Shown here piece after piece: positions 9,860 through 21,275 of a stretch of 64,000 bases of DNA. The translations under genes and the position numbers were made by a program. The notes beneath the pieces were generated by a model, which was not told the DNA's origin, did not search any database, and worked only from the letters and a program-made list of their open reading frames with translations. The stretch is taken from assembly GCF_040412425.1 (NCBI RefSeq), contig NC_089742.1, positions 72,835,271-72,899,270 of the forward strand, written 5' to 3'. How positions within the stretch are numbered: the stretch's first letter is position 1; each line of letters starts with the position of its first letter. Source of the DNA: Macrobrachium rosenbergii. Its lineage: Eukaryota > Arthropoda > Malacostraca > Decapoda > Palaemonidae.

Positions 9860-10352
9860 CTATCCTCTTTCTTGTCTTTTACACCCTTTATACTTTCCCA
9901 AAATCTTTTTCCTATCCTCATCCTCCTTCTGCTCTGGGGTCAATTCTGACTGTATTATTCCTGTCGTTCCTTGCATTTCCTCACTCTTACTAATTCCAGA
10001 TCCTAATCTTATATTAAACATACTTTCCATCATCTTCTCTAACCTCTCTTTGATCTTCCCCTTTGATGCTTTCACCCGAGTCCTTTATTTCCTTCATCAT
10101 TCTCTTCAGCATCTCATTCTCCTGCCTTAACGTCTCCTTTTCTACATCTGACTTCCTTAAGGACTCTCTTGTCTCCTCTAGTTCCCTCTGCAATCTTTGT
10201 AATCCCTCGATTTTTGTTACCTTACTCTACCTTACACCAATCTCTAAAATTTCACCATATATTTTTCCAACAACTTTCCCCTCTACTTCGCTACTATCTT
10301 CCCTCTCAAAACTCTCGATACTATGGCCCGATGTTGGGTGCCAACTTGCTGT
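9860..10352 (-). pseudogene. leader of an LTR element: PBS plus coiled-coil Gag-like frame
   Basis: On the minus strand TTGGCACCCAACATCGGGCC (about 10330-10349) resembles the TGGCGCCCAAC-type primer-binding site of gypsy/retroviral-type elements. Downstream, broken frames carry heptad-like text such as LQRLQRELEETRESLRKSD and ENEMLKRMMKEIKD at about 10040-10210, a likely coiled coil. No protease or RT follows before the SINE-like head at 9845. The LTR would lie above 10350. An alternative is ORF1 of a LINE with a chance PBS-like string. Confidence 0.4.
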
Positions 10353-11576
10353 GGTTTAGTTTTCTCTTAGGAACCAGTGTTCATTAATTGAAGAGGTGTG
10401 GAGTACGAGCAATGATTACTTCAGCAATCTTGGGGAGTAAATTAAACAGTTTCTACTTAGATTTATTTGTTACTAATTTTATCTACCAAATATTACAGTC
10501 AGCACAGGTTAACTCTGAATCCCTGTTGACAATACTTAACTGAATAAATCTACAATCAACCAATCAGTTTTCTACTATTTAATTTAAGATGGACATCATG
10601 CTTACCCTAACCTAAAAGTAATTTTCTTGATCTGAATAGCCAAAACTTCATTAAGTGATCTTCTAACTTTTAAAAAATGTCATATAAACCTATAAAAAAT
10701 TTCACAAAAACCTTATTCTAATATCAAGTCAGTCCTATATCATACACACATATTTCCAATCAAACTTTATATAAACCTGCCCCTGTTTTGGATGCATGGT
10801 GCATAGGTGTTATAGTGATTGCAACTGTGTCAATGCAAGTGCTTATAAAGCTATCACCAGTATACATTTAGCCAGCATTCGTATGACAGCTTTGCTTCTG
10901 TCCATGAAATCCGAAGTACAAGCACTGCCAGCAAACTATCAATCTTTTAACAAAACATGCCAAAACTTGCAGCCTGTTAACGCTTCAATGCTTTTACCAG
11001 TCTCTTATAGAGTACTTACTACGCCACTTGTTCACTTTATACTGTCTTTGTTACTCTCAGTGTCAAACCAATGCTGCCAAACATAACATCAAAGAAATCC
11101 CTCCCAATACAGCAGACCTGCAATGAGATGGAGGTACTACTGGTATTAATGAGAGAGAGAAAAATGACTGATATGATAAACTTTATTCAATATGAAAATT
11201 TACAGTAATTTACATCACAAGTTTCATATTTCCTTTACACGATCCAGAACGGCCAATATATGGCCACCACACCCCACTTCGATGACCCTGACCCTCTAGG
11301 CACCTCTACGCCTCTACCAACCACTTTATCACTTAACCCCTTACATACAGGCATGATCATGTGTGGCATAATAATAGCTCTTGACATTCAATCTGGCCCA
11401 GCTCAGGTGATACTTTATATTTCACGCCAAGTAGTTTGAATGAATTTTGCAGGAAAAATGTTCAAAACACTTGAATGGGCCACAAATGACTTATGACAAC
11501 TCTTATGGTAACATTAACACCTCAGTCCAGGATACTAGGAGATTAGTGACTTGAGATTTCAGGGGGACTGCTGTTG
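10353..11576. other. non-coding; possible LTR of the preceding element
   Basis: If the PBS at about 10340 is real, an LTR should begin at TGTGGTTTAG (10350) and run into this stretch. No second copy is present to define its end. The 96-codon plus-strand frame at 10796-11086 has no recognisable domain and I do not call it. At about 11336 TTAACCCCTTACATACAGGC resembles the end of the TTAA element at 42352. Confidence 0.3.
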
Positions 11577-11632
11577 GTTTTAGTTCTTATCTTTTATGAT
11601 AGTAAGTCAGCTGCAATTGTAATTTTGCAAAA
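11577..11632 (+). repeat. left copy of a ~55-bp direct repeat flanking DIRS copy B
   Basis: The text starting TTTTAGTTCTTATC and including ATTATGATAGTA-like and CAATTGTAATTTT blocks recurs at 14161-14212 in the same orientation with roughly 80 percent identity by eye. The pair brackets the DIRS sequence between them. Confidence 0.65.
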
Positions 11633-11737
11633 TAAAGTACAAAGAAGTATCAGAAAAAACATGTATAACTCACCAATAGGTACTGCATCTTCCCATCCAA
11701 GTACATCTCATAAATATTTTACCATAATTATAATAAA

Positions 11738-12050
11738 ATGACAAACTTATTAATCAATTTGTATTTTTCATAGCTAACAAACATGCAGTCTTAACTTATG
11801 AACAATTCTTCTAGTGGCAGCTGGAAACCGGTAAAAATAACAAACAAGGAATTGGTGGCAACAAGGTAGGCTGATAGGCGTAGATGGCAACCGCTATCAA
11901 GTTCCTTCGCGCATGTATCAAAGGAAATGATGCCTCAGTTTCTTCCATCCCAGGAAACTTGATTGAGGGGTGGCTAGAGGTGGGCCATATAAGTCATGAC
12001 CACAGGCTTGTTAGCTATGAAAAATACAAATCGACTGATAAATCTGTCAT
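11738..12050. repeat. inverted repeat in the DIRS-B terminus
   Basis: Arms of about 44 bp at 11738-11782 and 12007-12050 are reverse complements with about five mismatches. Both contain GTATTTTTCATAGCTAACAA or its complement, and they are separated by about 225 bp. A homologous single arm occurs at about 32231-32273 beside DIRS copy C, which ties the sequence to the element end. DIRS elements typically end in inverted or split repeats used by the recombinase. Confidence 0.8.
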
Positions 12051-12599
12051 TTGTTCATATGCGGAACAAACCTGGGTCTTAACTTATGGATAGACTCACT
12101 TTTAGAGAGGGGACAGAAAGTCTGGAACCGACTGGAGGTTCAACACACCTGGTAACTCTTCCTGGCTTATAGAAGCCTATGGAAGGGAACCAAAGCCTCT
12201 GACATAATAAATAAGTGATTATTCAGCAGTCAGACTTCTGGGAATCTGTACAATGTGATGAGACAACGTAGGAGGAAGTTAAAGAACTATATCTGTAGAT
12301 AACAAACCTTCGTGGCCACCAATAGTTTGCTATCAGTCCTCTTTTCCCTTGCTAGAGAGAGGAGGGACTTGCTTTTGCCAAAGTTTTATATTCGTGTAGG
12401 AATAAGCAAAACTTAAAAAGGCCGCAGTCTCACCTGTATCAGACCCGAGCCAGCATCTAATGGAATGATTTCTTCACCCAATGAGTAGAAAAGAAAAGCG
12501 AGGAAACTGAATGCGACCAGCAATCCCAATCATTCTCACTTACATACCATCATCTTAGGTAAGATACAAATTGTCCCACTACGGGCACTGGGGGAGTTT

Positions 12600-13680
12600 A
12601 AACAACCTGTCAAGCAACCACCACCGGACCCAAGGAAAAAGTGTCCAAGGACCTGTGGGCAATGTCCTGCAGACAGAAGGAAGTGAAAGTGGTCTGACGA
12701 AGCCATGTGCCAGCCTTCAAAATCCTTTTAACAGACAAGTTCTTTTTAAAAGCCAAAGAAGGGCCTAGCGCCCTAACATCATGTGCTCTTGTATGCACTG
12801 TGTTAGGATTAGAGCACGAAGTCAAACCATAGGCCAGTGCTAAGGAAAAGTCTCCAGCACCCTAATCGGAGATGGCGAGCCCTTTCAGGTAGCAGCGTAA
12901 TGCTCTGATAGAGCAAAGGAGCAATTCTTCCTGATTGTTATCAACAAAGTCATTAAGAGATGGAATTGAGAAGGAATCAAATCTGTCATCATGACAAGAG
13001 GGGTTTTGGGTTTTAGTCTCAAATTCTGGGACAAATTCGAAGGCTACGGACGTTCAACCCCTCATACGCTTGACATCATAGGATACACCGTGGAGTTCAC
13101 CAACTTGCTTTGAGGAGGCCAGGGCCAGCAGGAAAACCCTCTTGAGAGTCAGGTTCCTACCTGATGCATGATGCAGAGGCTCAAACAGGGCACGGGTGAG
13201 GCTGCCCAATACCAAAGTTAGGTCCCAACTGGGTGGTCTAAGTTCCTTTGGAGGACAAGGCTGCTCAAAGCTCTTGAGAAGCACTGAGATCTCCCATGAA
13301 GAAGAAAGATCGACATCCTTCATTCATAAAACTGCACTCAAGGCAGCCCTGTACCCCCTGATGGAAGACAGAAAGCCGTTTCTCTCTACAGACAAAAGCA
13401 AGGAAATCTGCTACTTGCTGAACAGTAAACGGCCCACTTGCCTTGGTACAAGGCTGAGGAAGATCTGAGATAGCCAGACATCTCTAACGCTGCTCTGCGA
13501 GAAAAGCCTCTCACTTGAAGGAGATACTAGAGTCTCCAGCCATGAAGAGATAGGGACTCTACTGAGTGGTGGAATCTCTGGAAGTGGGGTTGGCACAGAA
13601 GGTTGTGCCATAGAGGAATCTCTCTCGGAGCTTCTGACAGCAGGGTTAGGAGATTGGGGAACCATTCCACATGGGGCCAC
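12600..13680 (-). pseudogene. DIRS tyrosine recombinase, copy B
   Basis: The catalytic half shows WDLTLVLGSLTRALFEPLHH then VFLLALASSKQVGELHGVS, the box I region of tyrosine recombinases, in which Lys/Gln stands where the catalytic Arg is usual. The C-terminal part at 12825-12610 has RAHDVRALGPSLAFKKNLS, the His-x-x-Arg box, then AGTWLRQTTFTSFCLQDIA, the C-terminal region where the catalytic Tyr is expected (Cys here, as read). The enzyme would insert circular DNA without a target duplication. Shifts separate the blocks. Confidence 0.85.
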
Positions 13681-13744
13681 ATGGGAGCAGCTACGGTTAT
13701 TCTGTGGTTCTGAGAGGTCATTACCCTGTTCAGAACTTGACAGA

Positions 13745-14149
13745 TTAGGAAAAATGGCGGGAAGGCATAGACCTCCAGATTATCCCAGGAGTGTTGCAGG
13801 CATCCTCTGCCACTGTAAATGGATCTGGCATCACGGGACAGAAGACCTCTAGTTGTCTGTTGAACCTCGTTGCAAACAGGTCTACTGAGGGTCTTCCCCA
13901 CAGATGAGAGAGCCTGTTTGCAATGCCCTGGTGCAGAGACCACTCTGTCCCTATGACCTGACTCCGACGACTCAGATTGTCCGCCACTACATTCCTCCTC
14001 CCTGGGATATACCTGGCAGAGAGAGCCACCGAATAATCTAGCGCCCATTGATGAAGGAGCACCGTCAGGGAGAGTAGTTGCTGTGACACCAGCCCCCAGT
14101 GCTTGTTTACATAGGCCACTGCCGTGGTGTTGTCTGACATGAGCACCAT
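13745..14149 (-). pseudogene. DIRS RNase H and linker, copy B
   Basis: The frame starts MVLMSDNTTAVAYVNKHWG, the Ser-Asp-Asn block of DIRS RNase H. YSVALSARYIPGRRNVVADN and LSRR follow, the late catalytic Asp region equivalent to gypsy VADALSR. WGRPSVDLFATRFNRQLEVF is a linker block conserved between RNase H and recombinase in many DIRS elements. The start of the domain lies outside the preserved part. Confidence 0.88.
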
Positions 14150-14160
14150 GGAGTGCCAAT

Positions 14161-14212
14161 TTTAGTTTGTATCTATTATGATAGTATGGTAACTGTAATT
14201 GTAATTTTACAA
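14161..14212 (+). repeat. right copy of the direct repeat flanking DIRS copy B
   Basis: TTTAGTTTGTATCTATTATG with AACTGTAATTGTAATTTTAC matches 11577-11632 in the same orientation and runs into a poly-A stretch at 14211-14225. Confidence 0.65.
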
Positions 14213-15192
14213 AAAAAAAAAAAAATACAAAAAACTTGTGCATTTGCAGATCTTCCCCTTTCTATTGATGAGTTTTTGTTTTAAACTGGCCAACCTTAAA
14301 TAAATTTTGCCCAGTTGAGGGGTGTTATTAATGTATATCTTAGCCCAGCCTGTAAGGGTTAATGTCTCCTGAGAGTCATGGAGGCACACTAAAAAGATGC
14401 CGGTTTCAACAACACAGCCGAGCTGGTGGAAGGGGAGGAGGTGGACTTTTAAACCTCTTCTAAATTTTTAAAAAGTCTGGCCATCATAAGCACCAAGGGC
14501 AGTGCACACAGGTAAGTGACAGAGAAAAAATCATTTTTACATTTGTTGGTTTTTTTATGTACATACAATGTATTTTACAGTTTGGCAAAAATACAAAAAA
14601 CTGTTTAGATAACCTATTATTTTGCATGTTATGTACGAGAGCAAAAAAATTTTTTTTACATGTGTTTGGGGAAAATGAAAAAAATTCTTTGTGTAACTAA
14701 TCATATTGTGTTGCATGAGAAAAAACAGGGTTTACTTCTTTTTGTTTATTTTAGTGTCTGGGGAAAATGAAAAAGAACTGTTTGTGTAACCTATTAAATT
14801 GTGTGTTGTGTACAAGAGAAAAGAAGGGGTTTGCCATTTCTTTGTGTGTATTTATAGAGTATATTTTGTTACAAATATGGGAAAATAAGGCAGATAATTG
14901 CTTTTTGCATCAAGTTTTCAGTTTAAAGTGTGATGGATGTGTTCATAAGCATATTTAGTGTTTATGGTTATGCTGTATTGACAAGGTAGGGAAAGTAAGG
15001 GTCTGGAATTACATTTGAACACCCATAGAGTTTTTAATTTGTCCTTATCTGGGTTTTGCCCCTATTTGACAGGGCCTGGGCTATATTAAGATAACAGAGA
15101 TTACTGTATATATCTTTGGTCTTTGGAGTCTGGCTGTACCTGGATAATAATGAATCTTGGTAAGGTGCATCCAGATAATTGAGAGATTACTG
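14213..15192 (+). mobile_element. 3' end of a Tigger/jerky-like element
   Basis: The segment NNTAELVEGEEVDF with FLKSLAIISTKGSAH (about 14405-14515) matches the C terminus of the minus-strand transposase at 33440-33530 (NNTVELVEGRRWRR; FLKLLLIVSTKSSTH). A long AT-rich 3' UTR with repeated TGGGGAAAATGAAAAA units (14665, 14760) follows. It ends in GTGCATCCAGATAATTGAG and ATTACTG, the outward end of a pogo-type TIR, before TA at 15193-15194. The DDE region is missing. Confidence 0.6.
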
Positions 15193-15194
15193 TA

Positions 15195-17534
15195 CAAATG
15201 CTCCTCTACTTACAAACTTTAAGAGATATGAACAATTGTGATCATAAATTAAAATTTATATGGAGCACTCCGTCCGCCACTTGTAAGTTCAAATTTTTTA
15301 TTGCAAGCCTCGGGTTAGTTACAATTTCTGCCACTAACCATGCCGAACAGCACCGTAGCCGATGTAAATACACCAGTACGTGGTCCCAGACTCCCAAGCC
15401 TATGCAAGTGATAAGACGTGATCTCTTGTGCTCTGAGTAATTCTTGTGATTTTATTGTGAAATATCTAACACATTTGTTGTCTATCATGGCTAATGGCAA
15501 GCATAAAGCAAGTGAAGATAGTGTTAGTGGTAAAAAGCAGCAAGCTATCTCAATGGAAACAAAAGTGGCAATTTTAAAGAAATTAGAAAGTGGTGAAAAA
15601 ATGGTTGAGGTAGCACACACGCATAATATGATTCACTTGACTACCAGCACAATTTTTAAGAACAAAGATAGAATTATGGAACATGTAAAAAGTGTTGTGC
15701 CAATGCAGTCAACAATTACAGTATAAGTAAGAGTAGGGGAGGGTGGTAGAAGAAATGGAAAAACTTTTGGGTATCTGGATAGAACACCAGAGACAAAGAT
15801 ATGTACCACTTAGCCACTTGTACCACACAAAGGCTAAGGCTGGTGTAAGTGCTGAAGATGAAACATCTGCTGCAAGTCATGGATGGTTTCATAATTTCAA
15901 AAAATGTGCTAACTTGCATCAGGTTTCCATTACTGGTGAGTCAGCAAGTTCTGACTAAGTAGCTGAAAAATTTTCTGAGATACTCAAGGAAATCACTGAT
16001 AAGGAAGGTTATATCCCAAAGCAAATTTCTACTACTGATGAGACAGGCCTTTTCTGGAAAAAATGCCAGAAAAAACATACATCAGTCATGAAGAGAAGAC
16101 GATGCCAGGATTTAAGGCGCAGAAGGACAGGCTAACTTTACTGATGGGTGGCAATGCACCGGGAGACTTAAAGCTAAAACCTCTCCTCATGTATCATGCA
16201 GCAAATCCATGGACACTGAAAAATGTCACAAAAAGTCCTCTACCTGTAAGCTGAATTCCAATAACAAAGCCTAGGTTAATCTTGCTGTATTTGAAGACTG
16301 GTTTTTTCATGAGTTTATTCCCCAAGTCAAGCTGTACTGCAGCGAGAATGGGATTCATTTCAAGATTCTCTTAATTTTGGATAATGCCCCTGGTCACCCC
16401 CACACTTAGATTTTTTCCATCCAGATGTTAACATGGTTTGTTTACCCCCTAACACAATTTCACTCATTCAGCCAATGGGTCAAGGCATAATAGCAAGTTT
16501 CCAAGAAATATTACACTCGCCACACATACAGGCAAGTACTGAAGGAGGTAAATGATCCAGGTGTGACCTTATGTGACTCTGGAAGGGTTACAACATTTAC
16601 AATTGTACGGTATAAAGAATATTGATGCTGAATGGCGTGAGGTGAGTAATATAAACATGAATGGAGCATGGAAGGCTTTATGTCCCCAATTTGTAAATGA
16701 CTTCAGGCGATTTAATCAAGAGGAGGAGGCAAAGGGAATCATTAACAGTCTCGCTGACAGAGAAAAGTTACAGCTTGACTTAGGGGACAAGGACTCTGAA
16801 AGCTGTTTAAGTATCATTCAGAGGAGTTGACGAATGAGGATTTAATGGAACTGGAAGAAGTGCAAAGAACAGAACGTGAAGAAGAAGAACTTCTTCCTTT
16901 AAAGAAGTCTGAAATAAAACTGATGGCCAAGGGGTTTTCTCTTATAGAAAAAGCATTGACTATTTTTGAGAATCAGGCCCCAAATGTTGAGAGATTCTCA
17001 AAAGTAACAACAACATCAATGATGCTATCCAGTGTTATCATATCATATACAAAGAAAAGAAAAGAAAAACAGTGCAAACTTCCTTAGGCAAATTCTTCAA
17101 AATAGTGAAGAAGAAATCCTTGCAGAAGCAATCCTTCCCAAAGAAAGAGATGCAGAAGAAAGTAATGCCGACATCATTCTCGGAGAAGACATTGACGTTG
17201 ATGACCAGCCACCCCTGTAATTCCATACTGCCTCTCCCCCTCTCACAACCCATCATGTCAAGCCTACAACACCAGTTTCAAAGGAAAGAAAAACTGTACT
17301 TTATTGTATTATTATTATTATCAAAATTTGTTTAACGTTGGGCTTCATACATCATTCGTATTAATAAAATATAAAATACAGTACAGTACTAGTACAGTTT
17401 TGTGTTTTAGTATGAAAAAATATAAATAGTACTGTACATATTAACTCTGTGTATACCAAGTTGCACTTAGGGATAAATTCAAGATATGAAAAGCCGTTTG
17501 GAAAGTAACTTTTCTGTCAGTGGAGGAGCATCTG
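15195..17534 (+). mobile_element. Tigger (pogo superfamily) transposon with TIRs and TA flanks
   Basis: The left end CAAATGCTCCTCTACTTACA and the right end, read on the minus strand as CAGATGCTCCTCCACTGACA, are matching TIRs. TA lies on both outer sides (15193-15194 and 17535-17536), the pogo target duplication. The 2340-bp body carries a degenerate transposase at 15487-17220. The left TA is shared with the end of the Tigger fragment before it. The TIRs differ at about three of 20 positions, so the insertion is old. Confidence 0.88.
15487..17220 (+). pseudogene. Tigger transposase, broken
   Basis: The N terminus (MANGKHKASEDSVSGKKQQ, then KVAILKKLESGEKMVEVA) is the HTH. A second frame at 15743-15958 has the CENP-B-type second HTH (ASHGWFHNFKKCANLHQVSI). 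The DDE core shows TDETGLFWKKC (first Asp, about 16037) and LILDNAPGHP (second Asp, about 16375). The third-acid block reads SLIQPMGQGIIASF at about 16455, with Gly where the family has Asp. The acidic C-terminal tail is at 16573-17220. At least three frame shifts or stops plus the lost Asp make it inactive. Confidence 0.87.
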
Positions 17535-17536
17535 TA

Positions 17537-17858
17537 TATTGTTCAAATTATTGCTCTCCCTCATGTTAGGGCTAATGGGGAACCATTCTCATTTCAGGTC
17601 TGATATGGTGAGAGGGTTTTTCCTGATGAGAGATTGATACAAAATTTTTGGTACTCCAGCACAAGCCTACTTCTCTCAGATAAAGCCCTAGCCTGTAGTG
17701 TGGTAAAGATTGTTTGCCATTATTGATGAAAGTACAGTGCCATAGATTGTAGTGAAATTTATTGTGCAGACTGGTGTTTGTAATAACTTTTAAGACTGGC
17801 TTGTTATTGTAGACAGGAATTTAGAGGAAGTGGAAGAGCATGCAGTTGATAGGCTTGC

Positions 17859-17889
<31 letters not shown>

Positions 17890-18577
17890 GTGCCTTGATG
17901 GAACTTGAGCTGTCATGCAATTGCTGTGTGCAAGAACACTAATGGTAGCTAAATCTAATCTTGCAAGTAAGGTTTTGTTAATAATGAACAAGACTGCCTT
18001 GAAGAGTGTGACTCCAAAGTTATGTGCATCAAAACTCGAAGAATAAACAGATGCTTGTGAAATTCAGGATACTCTGGGAATGTTGAAAGTTCCAGTAATT
18101 GTTTCATGGAAATTGGCAACAAGGTGTTAACTGGTTATGCTTGAGTGGAAACATTTGAAACAGGAAATCTTGGTATTATTATACAAATGCTGTAGGCTTA
18201 ATTTTCTCAAGATAAGTTTATAGTGTCATCTAGCAAGTTGGGAGATAAGACAACCAACTGAAGTATCTTGTCTGCACTTATAAAGAAATTACCTTTAGGT
18301 TAGGGGAAGTATGATGGTCACCATAAAATAAATAAGAGGGAAAGAATAAAATAGTGTTGTTGACTGATTGTATTCTTGGGTAGGTTAGTTACTGGTTAGG
18401 TAGGGTTGGTTCAGTGAAGTACTGTCTGCAGAAATCAAAGTCAACTACCAGTGCATACAGTAAATTTTGTAAAAGAAAAACTAGAGATAAATAAATCTCT
18501 TGGTTAAGCAGTGATTGTTTGATTTTACTCCTAAAAACTGTTGATGTGATCTGTTGCTCATCCTCAACAGCTCTCAA
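17537..18577. other. non-coding stretch with a poly-A tract
   Basis: No supported gene. A run of about 29 A lies at 17861-17889. The sequence before it (about 17540-17860) has no recognised ORF, so the run could be the tail of an unidentified retroposon or a simple repeat. Confidence 0.4.
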
Positions 18578-18960
18578 TTAGCTTATTATATGTTGTCCCT
18601 CAAAGCAAATAAAAATCACTATAAAGTACCTGCTGACTAGCAGCTCTGACCAGAAAGATGCTCTGTCAACAACACCACTTGCAGAGGGCAGCACATTCCT
18701 TAGGTAAAAAGTATTCAAAAAATCCTCCGTAGTCCGGCAAGAAAACCCTCTTGCTGGGAGAAGTTGGATAGCCTCCAGGCATGCAGTGCCAGCACTCCCA
18801 CAGTCTGGTGATACCTCCCTACATGTTGCAGATACCAAAGACTTTGCCACAGAGAAAAATGTCTCTGGACCTTGGACAACAAGGCTACCAGGTCCTGATA
18901 CCATTCAGCATGTGATCACTTGGGAACCACCAGAGTCATCATGAGATTCAGGGAAATCAG
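18578..18960 (-). pseudogene. DIRS linker and recombinase N terminus, copy A
   Basis: The block WYQDLVALLSKVQRHFSLWQ and GVLALHAWRLSNF parallels copy B (WFPNLLTLLSEAPREIPLWH; ESLSLHGWRL). GFSCRTTEDFLNTFYLRNVL follows, where the N-terminal SAM-like domain of the recombinase starts. It then stops at about 18600 without the catalytic domain. Confidence 0.65.
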
Positions 18961-19142
18961 CATCCCACTGATTACTTCCTAATAGGCAGAATGGCAGAAG
19001 TTTCCCACCACACAGGTGTCTAAGGACCACCTGTCCCTATGCCTATCTCCAATGGTTAAGACATCTGCCAGTACAATCTGGGACTCCTAGGTACCTGGTG
19101 AACAGTTCTGTGGTGTGGATCACTGCTGTGTGCTATGCATTG

Positions 19143-19886
19143 TCAATCAATTCCCTTAGTCTGTTGACATGTCACCCCCAAGGTGTTGTCACTTATCAAC
19201 ACTACAGAGTGCCCCATCACACAATTTTGGAATTCCATTACTAGACTTTGACATGCAGGCATCAAACATCCTAGTCCACACTCATAAGACAACAACAACT
19301 TCAGGTGTGTGTGCCCCATCACTGGATACACCCACAAACGGAAGCATCTCTGAGGAGGAGTGCTTAATGGCACTCCATCTGTAAGGATCATGTCATCCAA
19401 CCACCATTCTCAACCTTCCCCAAGACCAGAACTCCTTGAGGCCCTGTGCTGGGGGAGGGGAGACACTGCCCTAGGATCAGCTTCTACAAGGGTGACAGTG
19501 ACTAAGAATAACATGTGACTGTCAAATGTACTGTTCCTGACAAAACAAGAACTTGCCCGCTACTTCCCTGAGTTTACTGACATAAGAATCTGAATGACAG
19601 ACCCTCGCAATTGCCGTATATATCAGCATACCCAAGCACTTTACCCTCTGCTTGGGAATGAAGACCAATTTCTTGTAGTTTGTTATGACGTATTTGAGGT
19701 GTGTCATCCTGAGCAATTGCAGCACCTAACAAGGACTACCTCATTATCAGGATACATAAAAAAAATGTATGAATGGGTTAAGAGGGCACCAGCATGGACC
19801 TCTTGATAACACTTAGGGGGGGTAGTCAAAAACTCTGAATGAAAGACCTTCCCTCTGAGAGTAATGAGAAGGTACTTCCAAGACAA
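19143..19886 (-). pseudogene. DIRS reverse transcriptase and RNase H, copy A
   Basis: RT remains include LLITLRGKVFHSEFL (about 19880-19830, equivalent to the GKVFQF block of other copies) and YKKLVFIPKQRVKCLGMLI with YVSKLREVAGKFL (19670-19540), the thumb and primer-grip region. RNase H has CVMGHSVVLISDNTLGVT with the Ser-Asp-Asn block at 19215-19180. A frame shift lies between them. The YxDD motif itself reads FMYPDNEV, i.e. degraded. Confidence 0.75.
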
Positions 19887-19999
19887 TCAACGGATGTGTA
19901 TTTGAAAATACTAGTAATTCCTTGATTATCAATATTCACCTTATCTGGAACTTCATGCTATCCAGATGCAACTGATCACCAGAACCACAGATATATATA

Positions 20000-20339
20000 C
20001 AGTGGCTCCCCAGTATACAAATTTAATTAATTCCACATTTCAATTTGTACTGTATATCGAAATGTTTGTACATCAATCTGAATATTCCCATAAGGAATAA
20101 TGCCATAACTTGATGTTGTATCAAGTTACGGCGCCGTAAGCGCCATTGATGGCGCTAACGGCAAGAATAGGCATCAAGTTAACAGCACTTAGGGCACTGC
20201 AACTTGATACAGCATCAAGTTATGGCATCAAACATCAAGTTACGGCACAGTAAGCACCGTTAAAGTGCTGATAAGATTGAAAAACCAACTTACAGTGGAA
20301 ATCAACTTATGGCGCGGTGCTGGAATGGATCCCCCACTG
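20000..20339. mobile_element. TA-flanked MITE with internal CATCAAGTTA repeats
   Basis: It begins CAGTGGCTCCCCAGTATAC after TA and ends with the inverse of CAGTGGGGGATCC before TA at 20340-20341. CATCAAGTTA or its inverse AACTTGATG occurs repeatedly (about 20111, 20124, 20172, 20201, 20211, 20229), giving a local palindromic structure. It sits in DIRS copy A. Pogo-type ends are inferred from the CAGTGG and TA pattern. Confidence 0.55.
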
Positions 20340-21108
20340 TAAGTTGGTGACACACTGCCCACTTTAATACAGTACAATTATTTTAAGCACAAGCACAATA
20401 TATAGTTTAATGATACTGTAACCACATTCAACAAAATAAATAAAAGAATAGAGCATTTCACAATAAAATTCATCATAAATATGAACAAAATCATATGCCA
20501 CCCTAGAATCCTCCTCCTTTCTTCCCTTCACCACCCTTCCTAAAAACAGAAGGGTGATTGAAAAAAGCAAGAAAAGATTCCCTCATAGAGGGGCATAAGA
20601 AGTCTGGGGTCCTTGATGGGAACAACAGTCTGAAGTTCCTCTGCCACAAGGAGGAAGGACCAGCTGAACTCGAAGATTTGACCTCAGTGCCTTTATATAC
20701 CCAACAGCCTTGTAGGGCACTGTATGGAAGAAAAAGTGTTGTTATTCAGCACCCCCTTCGATGCAGCCTCCACCTTGCACCTTCAAAAAGCATGATAAAA
20801 CCCAAATCCAGTCTGTTCCTTAATGCCAACACAAACTCAGTGCCAATGTGCCTCTAGATTGAGACAGCATTAAATCCCCTTCCAGACCATGCTGGCTCAA
20901 AGGTAGTTGTCTGGTGGGTCAGATAAATGCAAATCCTACCTCCAGACAGGAATAGGCCCCCAAATGGAGCATCTCCCTCCAGGGTATTCCACCCATGGGA
21001 GGTGCCACCTTTGGTATAGTGAAGGACCCTTGGTCCTTCACTATAGCACCAGAAGCTGCCTGAAACTCTTGCTATGGCAGTCTCCTAAAAGATGCCACCT
21101 ACATGTGC

Positions 21109-21110
<2 letters not shown>

Positions 21111-21184
<74 letters not shown>

Positions 21185-21204
21185 CCCTTCGCTCAGAGAA
21201 GATC

Positions 21205-21273
<69 letters not shown>
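21111..21273. repeat. two (GA)n microsatellites
   Basis: GA tracts of about 70 bp (21112-21182) and 62 bp (21211-21272) are separated by 28 bp of unique text (ACTCCCTTCGCTCAGAGAAG). Arg-Glu and Ser-Leu repeat frames over them are artefacts. Confidence 0.95.

Positions 21274-21275
<2 letters not shown>

Larger units (their letters stand above)
11738..14157 (-). mobile_element. DIRS-like retroelement, copy B (3' half: RNase H, tyrosine recombinase, terminus)
   Basis: Read on the minus strand, RNase H (14149-13745) is followed by a linker, a tyrosine recombinase (about 13680-12600) and a terminal region containing an inverted repeat (11738-12050). This order, with a recombinase instead of a DDE integrase, is specific to DIRS-like elements. 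The 5' part (ORF1 and RT) is absent: the copy begins abruptly at 14157 beside a direct repeat. Frames are broken by stops and shifts. Confidence 0.88.

Noticed and set aside
10796..11086. 96-codon plus-strand frame as a gene
   Set aside because: No domain, no splice context and no homologous copy in the window.
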